A stretch of DNA of 64,000 nt from NCBI GenBank assembly GCA_041392845.1, contig JAWKLG010000011.1:127475-191474 (forward strand), in the 5' to 3' direction. Below, piece after piece: positions 38,681 to 47,593 of this stretch. The translations under genes and the position numbers were made by a program. Within the stretch, counting starts at the first letter, position 1. Each line of letters begins with the position of its first letter. Source of the stretch: JAGQWW01 sp041392845. GTDB taxonomy: Bacteria; Bacteroidota; Bacteroidia; Chitinophagales; Saprospiraceae. Below the pieces are notes generated by a model. The model was not told where the DNA came from, ran no database searches, and saw only the letters and a list, made by a program, of their open reading frames with translations.

Positions 38681-39015
38681 CACAATCTCATCTGCCAGGT
38701 CCCCATCGTAATACTTGACTGTGGTGGAAATAAATAAAGGAACGCTTTGACAAGCATACTTTCTGTAGAATTGGATTTTTGGGTTGATACTTTATGGTCA
38801 GGGAGACTGGCCAAGGCATCTTCCAATAAGAGGTGACTTTCGTTTTTTACATTCTTATAAAAATCGGCAGTAGAGGCGCTTTGATCATACCAAATTTTGT
38901 AGCCCTCCATCAATTCAGGCAAGCCTTCACCTTCATCAAAAGGAAAAGAAGAACCAAAAGGAATCTTGCCTTTTACCACCAACCGTTTGATATATTTCAA
39001 CAAATTCTTCCTCAT
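38680..39015 (-). CDS. Small protein downstream of an ECF sigma factor, unrecognised, possibly truncated
   Basis: 111 residues, start ATG 39015, 12 bases after the sigma-factor stop, so very likely co-transcribed. Charged, helical N-terminus (MRKNLLKYIKRLVVKGKIP), then acidic FDEGEGLPELMEGYKIWYD, and a hydrophobic stretch near residues 88-98. I recognise no family. Position suggests a regulator or partner of the sigma factor, such as an anti-sigma remnant. The stop codon TGA straddles the edge of a CAGCACC-word repeat, so the original C-terminus may have been lost. Low certainty about function. Confidence 0.55.
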   Translation of the reverse strand: MRKNLLKYIKRLVVKGKIPFGSSFPFDEGEGLPELMEGYKIWYDQSASTADFYKNVKNESHLLLEDALASLPDHKVSTQKSNSTESMLVKAFLYLFPPQSSITMGTWQMRL

Positions 39016-39027
39016 TATTAAAAAAAA

Positions 39028-39567
39028 TTATTCCATCAGATTTTCCGGTGAAATGCCTTTGCTCGCTAAAAAAGTTCCTAAATGAAGCTTGGCTCTGGAT
39101 ATCCATTGGTACACTAAATTTGGACTGATGCCATAATCCAGTGCAATTTCATCTCCCGATTTTCCTTCCAGATGTTGCTTTAAAAAAGCTTCTATCTTTT
39201 GACTGTGATCGGGATGTGTATCCATATACTCCTGAATCAAAGCTTCCAAATCGGGACTGTCAATTTTCTCTTCCGTTTTTTGATCTATGGCAATTTGAAC
39301 TTCGGAAAGCGGAAGCGGGTGTTTTCTTTCCTTCAATGCAAGCAGAAATTGGTTTTTCACCGCCTTGAATAAATAAGCTTGCAGTTTAAAATTTTCGGAA
39401 TTATGGACTTTCTCAAACAATTGAATCTTTAAAAGATTCACCAGTACATCATGTGCCACATCTTTTGGATCGACACCCGATTGAGAACTACAAATACCTT
39501 TGGCAAAAGCCAGTGACATCTCACTGACCTCCAGATAAAATGATTTTTGTAGTCCCGAAAGTTTCAA
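39028..39567 (-). CDS. ECF-type RNA polymerase sigma-70 factor
   Basis: 179 residues. Region 2 occupies about 10-85 (AHDVLVNLLKIQLFE, NFKLQAYLFKAVKNQFLLALK) and region 4 about 125-170 with helix-turn-helix EGKSGDEIALDYGISPNLVYQW. The only in-frame start giving all of region 2 is TTG at 39567; an ATG at 39519 would cut the first helix. It directs RNA polymerase to a small regulon, typically with an anti-sigma factor, here perhaps the small gene downstream. No clear promoter upstream. Confidence 0.85.
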   Translation of the reverse strand: MKLSGLQKSFYLEVSEMSLAFAKGICSSQSGVDPKDVAHDVLVNLLKIQLFEKVHNSENFKLQAYLFKAVKNQFLLALKERKHPLPLSEVQIAIDQKTEEKIDSPDLEALIQEYMDTHPDHSQKIEAFLKQHLEGKSGDEIALDYGISPNLVYQWISRAKLHLGTFLASKGISPENLME

Positions 39568-39843
39568 TTTGCGGTTTTGTTTTTCTTAAAAATAGAAAAG
39601 GTAGGATTTTCTTACAGCCCTTGCACTCTTTTTTTATTCACTTGTATTTTTTTGTGATAAAATACATTCCAGCTGTAAGAATAATGAAGTTCATCTATTT
39701 TAATCAATGCTTTGTATTTTGAATTTCATTAAGACAATTTTTAGCGCAAAGCGAAAGGAGGTTTCAAATAAAAAACTAACTTTAGCCGCGCTTTAAACAA
39801 ATAAAATTTCAAAATTTCGTCTTATACCTAAACTAATCTATTT

Positions 39844-41388
39844 ATGAATCCAGCTTATAAGCTAATGATTTTCGCATGGCTGGGAGTTGCAGCCTGGGTT
39901 GCGTTTGTAATTTTTACCAACCGTAAGGTGCACCCTAAAGCCTTGTTCGCATTGTTCATGGTTGAATTGTGGGAGCGATTTAGTTACTACGGAATGCGCG
40001 CCATTCTGGTACTATACATGACTTCCGAGATCGCAAAAGGAGGTTTCGAATATGATGATGCATCTGCTTTTGGTATTTATGGTGCCTATGGTGCACTGGT
40101 CTATCTTACTCCCATCCTGGGAGGATATTTTGCTGACAAGATGATGGGATTCCGAAAGGCTATTATCTGGGGTGCCCTTTTGATGGCAGCCGGTCAGTTT
40201 ACACTGTTTCTCGATACAGAAATGACCTTTTTCATAGGTCTTGCATTATTGGTTATCGGAAACGGATTCTTTAAACCTAACATTTCCAGTATGATTGGTA
40301 AATTCTATCCGGAGGGTGACCCTCGTCGCGATAGTGCCTTTACCATCTTCTACATGGGTATCAACATCGGTGCTTTCCTAACACCACTTACTTGTGGTGC
40401 CATTGGAGAAATCGAAGGTTGGAAATATGGGTTCCTAACTGCCGGTATCGGTATGTTTTTAGGATATCTGATTTTCCTTTGGGCTCAGGCCAAAGGCTGG
40501 TATGAAAATTATGGTTTGAAACCAGAAGCAAATCAAGATGTGAAGATAGCGGGTATGGGAAAAAACATTTTTCCATATGTTGCTACCATCCTTTTGGTCC
40601 CTATTGCATGGTTGTTGATCAAACAAAATGATATTGTTGACTTCATGCTGGCAATCGTTGGTGGTGGAGTTATCTTGTACCTGTTATTTGTAGTTGCTCC
40701 AAAATATGAGACAAAAAACAAACAGCGAATTTGGGTTATAGTTATCCTCTTGTTGTTTACAACGGTTTTCTGGACTTTCTTCGAATTGGCAGGATCAGCA
40801 TTGAACCTGTTTACAGAAAGGAACGTGAATAAAAACATCATGGGTACTGAGTTGACCACTACCTTCTTCCAGGCGGTTAACCCTCTTTTTATTATGATAT
40901 TTGCACCGGTATTCTCCTGGCTTTGGATCAAATTAGCCAAATCTGGGAAAGAACCTGCGGCACCTTATAAGTTTACAGTAGGTTTGGTACTACTTGGTTG
41001 TGGATTCCTTGTATTGAACCTTGGTGAAGCAAGTGCGGTAAACGGCATGGTACCTGCATTCTTCCTGATTATGCTTTACCTGTTGCATACCTTGGGTGAA
41101 CTTTCTCTTTCTCCGGTAGGTTTGTCTTTGGTAACCAAACTGGCTCCGGCAGAGATCGTAGGATTTATGATGGGTATTTGGTTCCTGTCTTCTTCGATAG
41201 CTCACCAGGCCGGTAAACACATTGCAAAACTTACTGCTGTAGATGCTGCTGACCATGTAACCGCAGCTGAAACCTTGAGTAAGGCAATGACGGTGTTTAA
41301 CAGTATCGGATTTTTTGCTATTGGTTCAGGAGTAGTACTATTCTTACTCGGTCCAATGATTTCTCGCTGGATGCATGGCATCAAATAA
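39844..41388 (+). CDS. POT/PTR family proton-dependent oligopeptide transporter
   Basis: 514 residues, about fourteen helices. It carries the family signatures ELWERFSYYGMRAILVLY (residues about 41-58; ExxERFxYY proton-coupling motif) and FYMGINIGAFLTP near residue 168. It moves di- and tripeptides with protons across the inner membrane. Starts at ATG 39844; a variant -7 sequence TAACTTTA lies about 70 bases upstream. It is followed by a strong terminator and stands as a single gene. Fits a peptide-degrading marine lifestyle; that last point is inference. Confidence 0.92.
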   Translation: MNPAYKLMIFAWLGVAAWVAFVIFTNRKVHPKALFALFMVELWERFSYYGMRAILVLYMTSEIAKGGFEYDDASAFGIYGAYGALVYLTPILGGYFADKMMGFRKAIIWGALLMAAGQFTLFLDTEMTFFIGLALLVIGNGFFKPNISSMIGKFYPEGDPRRDSAFTIFYMGINIGAFLTPLTCGAIGEIEGWKYGFLTAGIGMFLGYLIFLWAQAKGWYENYGLKPEANQDVKIAGMGKNIFPYVATILLVPIAWLLIKQNDIVDFMLAIVGGGVILYLLFVVAPKYETKNKQRIWVIVILLLFTTVFWTFFELAGSALNLFTERNVNKNIMGTELTTTFFQAVNPLFIMIFAPVFSWLWIKLAKSGKEPAAPYKFTVGLVLLGCGFLVLNLGEASAVNGMVPAFFLIMLYLLHTLGELSLSPVGLSLVTKLAPAEIVGFMMGIWFLSSSIAHQAGKHIAKLTAVDAADHVTAAETLSKAMTVFNSIGFFAIGSGVVLFLLGPMISRWMHGIK

Positions 41389-41411
41389 GATAGCCTGATT
41401 CAGCAGAACCT

Positions 41412-41448
41412 AAAACGGGTCCGAATCCACTTTCGGACCCGTTTTTTT
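41412..41448 (+). terminator. Intrinsic terminator after the POT transporter
   Basis: Arms aaaacgggtccga (41412-41424) and tcggacccgtttt (41433-41445), loop of eight bases, followed by a T run. Symmetric A/T tracts could let it work in both directions. Confidence 0.85.
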
Positions 41449-41469
41449 TATTTACTTTTACCACAAATA

Positions 41470-42018
41470 ATGCTAATGAGTACTTCCATTTTTAAAACCA
41501 TTTTCAACTTTACCAGAAATATCAAAACCACCGGAGCAGTTTTCGAAACTTCTTCAAGGGTTGAAAAGGAATTGTGTTCTAAAATAGGACCCCACTCCAA
41601 ACTGGTAGTCGAATTTGGAACCGGATATGGAAACATCACTGAAAAAATATTGGAAGCACTTCCGGAAGACGGGAAATTGGTAGCATTTGAAGTAAATGCT
41701 GAATTTGTAAAAACCGTAAAAGAAAAATTTCAGGATCCGCGCCTGACAGTGGTAAACGGTTCTGCCGTTGAACTTCCGAAATATGCAGATATTCCGGTCA
41801 ATAACATTATCTCCTCTATTCCTTTCACCCTTATTTCTAAAGAGGAAGGAGATGCTATTATTAAACAATCTCATGACCTGCTAGCAGAAGAAGGGTATTT
41901 TAGCCAGGTTCTCTATTCCAAATTTCACCTTAGAAGATTCAAGAAACACTTCAGCAAATGTGAAGTATTGGTCGTTCCCAACATCCCAATCGAACACGTG
42001 TACCATTGTAAAAAATAA
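41470..42018 (+). CDS. Class I SAM-dependent methyltransferase (phospholipid/rRNA-dimethylase-like)
   Basis: 182 residues. Motif I is VVEFGTGYGNITEKIL (residues about 46-61), followed by an acidic motif II (LVAFEVNAEFV) and a SSIPF motif in place of NPPF (about 112-116). This layout is shared with bacterial phosphatidylethanolamine N-methyltransferases (PmtA) and with KsgA-like dimethylases, and the small size fits PmtA better. Substrate is therefore uncertain. ATG ATGs at 41470 and 41476 are both possible. It is 20 bases from the next gene, so probably co-transcribed. Confidence 0.82.
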   Translation: MLMSTSIFKTIFNFTRNIKTTGAVFETSSRVEKELCSKIGPHSKLVVEFGTGYGNITEKILEALPEDGKLVAFEVNAEFVKTVKEKFQDPRLTVVNGSAVELPKYADIPVNNIISSIPFTLISKEEGDAIIKQSHDLLAEEGYFSQVLYSKFHLRRFKKHFSKCEVLVVPNIPIEHVYHCKK

Positions 42019-42038
42019 GACCTTTCATACCAGACAAC

Positions 42039-42548
42039 ATGCACCTGCTTACCACTGAAAGACTTCGATTCAGAGAACTTAATGAAGACGATTTTTCAAA
42101 TGTGCTTTATTATCTAAAAAGTCCCGGTGCTGGTGAATTTCTTTTCCTGCCAGAAAATCTTGAAAAACATGCCCACCTGTGGGTCACTAAAAATATTGCC
42201 AGATATCAGAATAAAAAAACCGGACTATATGTGGTTGAAGATAAATCTACCGGTTCTTTTTTAGGCCAGTGTGGCCTCATATGGCAGGAAGTTGAAGGAA
42301 AAGAATATCTGGAAATCGGCTATCATTTTTTACCTGAAAACTGGGGCAAAGGTTTCGCAAGTGAAGCTGCCCAAGCCAGCAAAAGATACGCTTTTGAAAA
42401 AAATATGGCTCCCTATGTGGTTTCTTTAATCCACCCTTTTAATCTGCCTTCCCAAAAGGTCGCTATCAGAAATGGGATGCTACCTTGGAAAAGTGTAACC
42501 TTCAAAGGATTTCCGTCCATCATGTATAAGGTGGACCAACCAGCCTAA
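42039..42548 (+). CDS. GNAT family N-acetyltransferase (RimJ/RimL type)
   Basis: 169 residues. GNAT fold of the Acetyltransf_3 kind: TTERLRFRELNEDD at the N-terminus, GQCGLIWQ, GYHFLPENWGKGFASEA (acetyl-CoA loop, with GKGFASEA replacing Q/RxxGxG/A) at about residues 105-121, and a C-terminal NLPSQKVAIRNGM. Transfers acetyl to an amine on a protein or small molecule; the acceptor cannot be inferred. Follows the methyltransferase on the same strand. Confidence 0.88.
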   Translation: MHLLTTERLRFRELNEDDFSNVLYYLKSPGAGEFLFLPENLEKHAHLWVTKNIARYQNKKTGLYVVEDKSTGSFLGQCGLIWQEVEGKEYLEIGYHFLPENWGKGFASEAAQASKRYAFEKNMAPYVVSLIHPFNLPSQKVAIRNGMLPWKSVTFKGFPSIMYKVDQPA

Positions 42549-43089
42549 AAAAAACTACCCCGTGCCTTTGGGGAGACACGGGGCAGACCACACACTATGA
42601 GAACACCCAATTATGAGTTACTTTAATCAATTAAAAATGGAAGAAGGCTGATTGTATGAGGGGTATTTTAACTCGGTTTTCGGAATTAAAATGAACCAAC
42701 CTCCTTCCGGGTTTATGTAAAGACGAAGGGTCAATCAATTTTAAACGTGAGTAAGACGCTTTATTCCTTCAGCCTTTACAATAAGAACTTGCCTTTATAA
42801 AAAAGGCGTAAATAATACGCCTGAGAGGTACAAATTGTTATTCAGTTAAATGTTATTGTTTTTAACAATCAAAATAGTCAAAAAAAACAAACAACTGATT
42901 ATCAGCAATTTAAACCTGATTCTCTAATGAATTGTTCACATTTTATTAGGCTTTTCGTAGGCTGGTTTGACAGTCAAGTGACAATTCATTCGGGTTCTGA
43001 ATCAATTTTGAGAGCGAAGGGTTAATTCTCCATTTCCAATTTTCATTTTGCTAAATTTGCCCCACTTTCTTTTTTAAAATACTTTTCCA
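42549..43089. other. 541-base intergenic region upstream of dnaG with candidate hairpins and a -7 element
   Basis: No ORF of note. A stem ccccgtg (42558-42564) / cacgggg (42577-42583) with a 12-base loop follows the GNAT stop. A second stem lies near 42802 (aggcgta...tacgcct). A TAAATTTG at 43052-43059 fits the -7 element for dnaG. The long conserved-looking gap before dnaG could hold a small RNA, but nothing identifies one. Confidence 0.5.
43052..43059 (+). promoter_or_regulatory. Candidate -7 element (TAAATTTG) for dnaG
   Basis: Exact match to TAnnTTTG, 31 bases before the TTG start. No clear -33 element. Confidence 0.4.
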
Positions 43090-45045
43090 TTGATAGCACC
43101 AAAGACAGTTCAGGAGGTTATTGAGACTGCCAAAATCGAGGAGGTCATCCAGGATTTTGTCACCCTCAAAAGAACGGGTGCCAATATGAAAGGGCTTTGT
43201 CCTTTTCACAATGAAAAGACCCCATCCTTTACCGTTTCACCTTCCAAGAATCTCTACAAGTGTTTTGGTTGTGGAAAAGGCGGCACCCCGGTTACCTTCA
43301 TCATGGAACACGAATCCATGGCCTTTCCGGATGCCATTCGATACCTTGCTAAGAAATACAACATCGAAATAGAGGAGAAAGAAATCAGTCAGGAAGACCG
43401 CGAAGCCATCCAATGGAACGACAGTTTATACGTCGTCAACGATTTTGCAAAGGAGTATTTTTATAAACAACTCACTGAAACCGATAAAGGAAAAAGCATC
43501 GGCCTCAGCTACTTTAAAGAAAGAGGTTACCGAGACGAAACCATCCGAAGGTTCGGTCTTGGATTTACACAGGAAAGCAAGGATGACTTTACCCAATATG
43601 CCCTTTCAAAAGGTCACAAACTTGAAATGCTCAAAAACCTGGGCCTGACATCTGACAAAGGATATGACTTTTTCAGAAACAGGGTCATGTTTACCATCTA
43701 CAATCTTTCCGGCAAACCGGTCGCCTTTGCAGGCCGCATCATGCAAAAAGATGCCAAAGCCTTCAAGTATATCAATTCGCCGGAAACGGAGATTTACAAT
43801 AAAAGTAAAACCCTTTACGGACTTTATCAGGCCAAAACCGCCATCAGAAAACTCGATGAGTGCATCATGGTAGAAGGTTATACCGATGTGATGACCCTTA
43901 GCCAGGCCAGGATTGAAAATGTGGTTGCTTCTTCCGGGACTTCTCTTACGCAGGATCAGCTCAGACTTGTAAAACGTTTTACGCCCAATTTAAAAATCCT
44001 TTTTGACGGTGATGCTGCCGGAATCAAAGCTGCATTAAGAGGAATGGATTTGGCCTTAGAGCAAGACCTCAATGTCAAGATTGTCTTGTTGCCAGAAAAA
44101 GAGGATCCTGACTCTTACCTTCAAAGGGTGGGTGCCAAAGCTTTTCAGGAATACATTGACAGCCATAGTCGTGACTTTATTTTATTCAAAATAGAATTAC
44201 TCCTTGAAGAAACACAAGGAGATCCTATCAAGAAAGCCGGGCTGGTTAAGGATATTCTGGGTAGTATTGCCAAGATTCCCGACCACATCAAACGTTCCAT
44301 TTACATCCAGGAATGTTCCCGTCTGATGCAGATGGAAGAAGAATCCCTGATGGCCGAATTGAATAAGATGCTCGGTCAGGAAGCAAAAAACAAAAGAAAA
44401 AAAGAGGAAAACGAACAACGAAAATCAGATGCTTCAACGCCGGATATTGAAGGAGCTCCTGAAAAGGATCAGTCGGTTCAACCTTATGGCACCGTAGGCA
44501 GAAAAGCTAGTGGCAATGAATTTCAGGAAAGAGATATTGTCAGGATTTTAGTTTCAGCCGGCGACCAATGGTATGATGAAGAGCAGAAATTAACCATTGG
44601 TGAATTTGTATTGCAAAACATCGAAGAAATTGTCGAATCCTTTGAAAACAGCAATTATCAAAATATCATAAAAGAAGCAAAGGAGTTGTTGGATCAAAAA
44701 TCCAGAATTTCACCTCAGTATTTCATCAATCATCAAGACAAGGATATCGCGGATATTGCCATTGAATTACTTCATAGTCCATTTGAATACAGTCCTGGTT
44801 GGGGAGAACGGAACATTCATTTGAAGTCCCAAAAAATGCCGGATGAAAATTACTTCCGAGACAGCAACCACGCATTGAAACTTTTTAAACTAAAAAAAAT
44901 AGAAAAGCTTTATACCACCAATCAGGAAAGACTAAGAGATGTAAAGACCAAGGAACAGATGGATATTCTTTTGAAGGTGCAGATGAAATTGATGACCATG
45001 CGCAATGAACTTGCCAAGGAACTAAACATCATCGTGCTTCGATAA
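43090..45045 (+). CDS. dnaG: DNA primase DnaG
   Basis: 651 residues. Makes RNA primers at the replication fork. The CHC2 zinc finger is at the N-terminus (CPFHNEKTPSFTVSP ... YKCFGCGKGG, Cys/His/Cys/Cys). The Toprim core is at about residues 255-335 (MVEGYTDVMTL, ILFDGDAAGIKAAL), with the RNAP basic region before it. The C-terminal helicase-binding part is helical and diverged. The start is TTG 43090: the family pattern MI.P.T.QEV aligns exactly there and no ATG is nearby. It leads a string with a glycosyltransferase and GtrA (18-base and overlapping spacing). Confidence 0.95.
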   Translation: MIAPKTVQEVIETAKIEEVIQDFVTLKRTGANMKGLCPFHNEKTPSFTVSPSKNLYKCFGCGKGGTPVTFIMEHESMAFPDAIRYLAKKYNIEIEEKEISQEDREAIQWNDSLYVVNDFAKEYFYKQLTETDKGKSIGLSYFKERGYRDETIRRFGLGFTQESKDDFTQYALSKGHKLEMLKNLGLTSDKGYDFFRNRVMFTIYNLSGKPVAFAGRIMQKDAKAFKYINSPETEIYNKSKTLYGLYQAKTAIRKLDECIMVEGYTDVMTLSQARIENVVASSGTSLTQDQLRLVKRFTPNLKILFDGDAAGIKAALRGMDLALEQDLNVKIVLLPEKEDPDSYLQRVGAKAFQEYIDSHSRDFILFKIELLLEETQGDPIKKAGLVKDILGSIAKIPDHIKRSIYIQECSRLMQMEEESLMAELNKMLGQEAKNKRKKEENEQRKSDASTPDIEGAPEKDQSVQPYGTVGRKASGNEFQERDIVRILVSAGDQWYDEEQKLTIGEFVLQNIEEIVESFENSNYQNIIKEAKELLDQKSRISPQYFINHQDKDIADIAIELLHSPFEYSPGWGERNIHLKSQKMPDENYFRDSNHALKLFKLKKIEKLYTTNQERLRDVKTKEQMDILLKVQMKLMTMRNELAKELNIIVLR

Positions 45046-45063
45046 ATCACCCAAAGCTATTTC

Positions 45064-46197
45064 ATGTTTAAAATCGGATTTGACGCCAAACGTTTGTACC
45101 AAAACTTCACAGGACTGGGTAATTACAGCCGCAGCCTTGTTTCCGGTTTAAACAGCCTTTTCCCCGATCATGAATACCACCTTTACAGTCCCGGCATTAA
45201 AAAAAATCCTGCTACCCTACCTTTTTTGGAAAATCCGGATTTTAAAAATCACATTTATAAAGGAGTGCTCGGTAGTTGGTGGCGGACCTATGGCGTTGTA
45301 AAAGAAATCGCTTCTGATAAACTTGACCTTTACCATGGCCTGAGTCATGAATTGCCTGAAGGATTGGAAAGATTGAAAGTGAAAAAGGTAGTGACCATGC
45401 ACGATTTGGTCATCAAAACCCATCCGGATTTATTTCCCTGGATGGATAGGAAAATTTATGATAAAAAATTTCAGAGTGCTTGTGAGAGGGCGGACAGCAT
45501 TGTTGCGATAAGTGAAAGTACTCGGCAGGACGTCTTGAAATTTTATGAGGTGGCTCCAGCCAAAGTCCATACAATTTATCAAACTTGTGACCCGATTTTT
45601 TGGGCAGCGGAAGATCAGGAAAACAGAATCTCTATTGTAAAAAAATACAACTTACCGGAATCCTATCTGCTTTATGTTGGTTCTGTAATAGAAAGAAAAA
45701 ACCTGCTGAACCTGGTCAAAGCGCTTGAATTGATTCCGGCAGGAAAAAGAATTCCTTTGGTGGTAGTAGGTGAAGGGAAGAAATATTTTGAAAAAGTAAA
45801 AAAATACATCAAAGGAAAAGATCTGGAAAAATGGGTGCTTTTTATCAAACCCAGTTTTGAAGAATTACCAGAGATTTACCGTGCTGCAACACTATTTATC
45901 TATCCTTCCATCTATGAAGGATTTGGAATTCCATTATTGGAAGCACATTGCTGCGAAACGCCGGTAATGACTACCAATTTATCATCCTTACCCGAAGCTG
46001 GAGGTCCTGGAGCATCTTACATCGACCCTTACAATATTGAAGAAATTGCTTTTAAAATATTGAAGGTTATTGAAAACGAAGATTTGCAACAAAGAATGGT
46101 GAGCGATTCAAAAGCTTATATCGAAAGATTTAAACCGGAAGGGGTCACTACTCAAATGATGGATTTATACCTTTCACTTTTAAATGCACCTGAATAA
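45064..46197 (+). CDS. Glycosyltransferase family 4 protein
   Basis: 377 residues, GT-B fold. The N-terminal half carries the acceptor region (FDAKRLYQNFTGLGNYSR, GLSHELPEG). The C-terminal donor half starts with YLLYVGSVIERKNLLNLVKA (about 200-220) and has the EX7E motif EGFGIPLLE near residue 285, then SSLPEAGGPGASYIDP. The family moves sugar from a nucleotide donor to a lipid-linked or polysaccharide acceptor; the sugar is unknown. Translation is coupled to the GtrA gene (14-base overlap), so the two probably act together in surface glycan assembly. Confidence 0.9.
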   Translation: MFKIGFDAKRLYQNFTGLGNYSRSLVSGLNSLFPDHEYHLYSPGIKKNPATLPFLENPDFKNHIYKGVLGSWWRTYGVVKEIASDKLDLYHGLSHELPEGLERLKVKKVVTMHDLVIKTHPDLFPWMDRKIYDKKFQSACERADSIVAISESTRQDVLKFYEVAPAKVHTIYQTCDPIFWAAEDQENRISIVKKYNLPESYLLYVGSVIERKNLLNLVKALELIPAGKRIPLVVVGEGKKYFEKVKKYIKGKDLEKWVLFIKPSFEELPEIYRAATLFIYPSIYEGFGIPLLEAHCCETPVMTTNLSSLPEAGGPGASYIDPYNIEEIAFKILKVIENEDLQQRMVSDSKAYIERFKPEGVTTQMMDLYLSLLNAPE

Positions 46198-46633
46198 ATC
46201 AGTGGAAAAATCAGAACATACGGACCGGGGATGGAAGGGAAAATTCAAGGAACTTTTCCGCCTTAAATTCAGGTTTGCATTGACCTCGGCAATTGCAACA
46301 GCTGTAGATTATGCACTTTACATGGCCCTGGTGACCTGGTTTTTTGGCCCTGTGGTATCCAATATCATCTCTTATACCATTGCTGTGGTTATCAATTTTA
46401 CCTTGCAGAAAAAATACATTTTTGATTTGCAGCGCAGGGTAAGGACTGCCTTTATTTTATCGGTTTTGGTTTCCTTGGGGGGACTGCTTCTTAGCACTGG
46501 TATCATCTATTTCCTTACCCGCGATTCTTTCTTTATGGAAAATCAAATTATCACCAAGTTGATTGCGACCGGTCTGGTTTTCTTCTATAATTTTTATCTG
46601 AAGCGTTTTGTTTTCGAAAAGAAGTTTATTTAA
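46184..46633 (+). CDS. GtrA family membrane protein
   Basis: 149 residues, four helices: FRFALTSAIATAVDYALYMA, SNIISYTIAVVINF, FILSVLVSLGGLLLSTG and IITKLIATGLVFFYNF, the GtrA pattern including the NFTLQKKYIF loop. Family members are thought to flip lipid-linked sugars or help deliver them. It overlaps the GT4 gene. It converges with and overlaps the GHMP kinase stop by 8 bases. Confidence 0.88.
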   Translation: MHLNKSVEKSEHTDRGWKGKFKELFRLKFRFALTSAIATAVDYALYMALVTWFFGPVVSNIISYTIAVVINFTLQKKYIFDLQRRVRTAFILSVLVSLGGLLLSTGIIYFLTRDSFFMENQIITKLIATGLVFFYNFYLKRFVFEKKFI

Positions 46634-47528
46634 AAGGACTAAAATCAAAATTGATCTTCCTTGCTGGAAATGGAGAGGTCAATGTTTCCTCTTTTGAAAA
46701 TGCAAGTAAAAACCCTCCGCCTCCGGCTCCACATAATTTTAAAAAGTAGTTTTTATTTTCTAATCCTTCTTTCCAATATTCCAGCTGTTCTTTTAAAATC
46801 ATCTTTTGAAAAAATTCAAATTGCAGGCTGCTGATGGATTCCAAAGCCTGCCAGAAGGATTTCATTTCACCATTTAAAAAAGTTGTTATCGCCCTATTCT
46901 GGGCAGGAATCAAACCAACCTTTAGCATGGATTGGAAACCAGGTTTCTCGGCCATTTCTTTAAAATGCGCTACCAAGGGGCCGGTTTTCCTGGATTGTTT
47001 GCTATCCAGTAAAAAGGTATTTGGAAGGTGGGATTTTTCAATAAAGGAATTCAAAACTTCAATTTGGCCTCCATTTTTTATTAATACCGGCTTTTTCAAC
47101 AAACAAACCAATGGATCGATTCCACTGGAGGCACCATGAAAAAAGCCTTCCATTTTGGCCAGGGACTGGTGTAAAACCTCAAGGTCGAGACCTTCATAAT
47201 TGGATCCGTATTTTTCCACAATTGCAGCTACAACAGCTCCCGAGCTCCCCAATCCATAACCTGTCGGAATATTCGAATGCAGATACCATCCATTTTTAAG
47301 ATCATTGTTAAATGCAGCCAAATCCAAAGAAAAAGGAAGGGAGGTTTGAGCCAGAAAAGCGGCAAAGTCAGATAGGTTTAATTGCTTTTTTTTATCACCA
47401 TTATCTTTCCAAAAAGTATATAAATCAAAATTAGGAATCGCCAAAGCATCGCTGCCCTGAAGAATGGTGTATTCTCCAAAAAGCAGGACTTTGGAAGGTA
47501 TGGTTCCTAATTGAAGGTTTAAAGACAT
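46626..47528 (-). CDS. GHMP kinase, GYDIA-type (mevalonate-pathway-like)
   Basis: 300 residues from the ATG at 47528; the upstream TTG at 47555 adds only nine residues. GHMP motif 1 is IPSKVLLFGEYTIL, motif 2 is the ATP loop GYGLGSSGAVVAAIVEKY, and motif 3 is LKLCGAGGGGFLL (about 260). GHMP kinases phosphorylate small alcohols such as mevalonate, phosphomevalonate or homoserine. The Bacteroidota-specific GYDIA group is usually tied to isoprenoid synthesis, but the substrate is unproved. Downstream of it no gene follows on the same strand. Confidence 0.82.
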   Translation of the reverse strand: MSLNLQLGTIPSKVLLFGEYTILQGSDALAIPNFDLYTFWKDNGDKKKQLNLSDFAAFLAQTSLPFSLDLAAFNNDLKNGWYLHSNIPTGYGLGSSGAVVAAIVEKYGSNYEGLDLEVLHQSLAKMEGFFHGASSGIDPLVCLLKKPVLIKNGGQIEVLNSFIEKSHLPNTFLLDSKQSRKTGPLVAHFKEMAEKPGFQSMLKVGLIPAQNRAITTFLNGEMKSFWQALESISSLQFEFFQKMILKEQLEYWKEGLENKNYFLKLCGAGGGGFLLAFSKEETLTSPFPARKINFDFSPFK

Positions 47529-47593
47529 GAAAATTATAGCACTGTTGGAAAACAAAGATGGGAAATCAATCGCTACCCTCCTACAAATTGTCC

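Noticed and set aside
42558..42583. Stem after the GNAT gene as a terminator
   Set aside because: The stem is short, has a 12-base loop and no T run on the plus strand, so it was kept only as a note in the gap entry.
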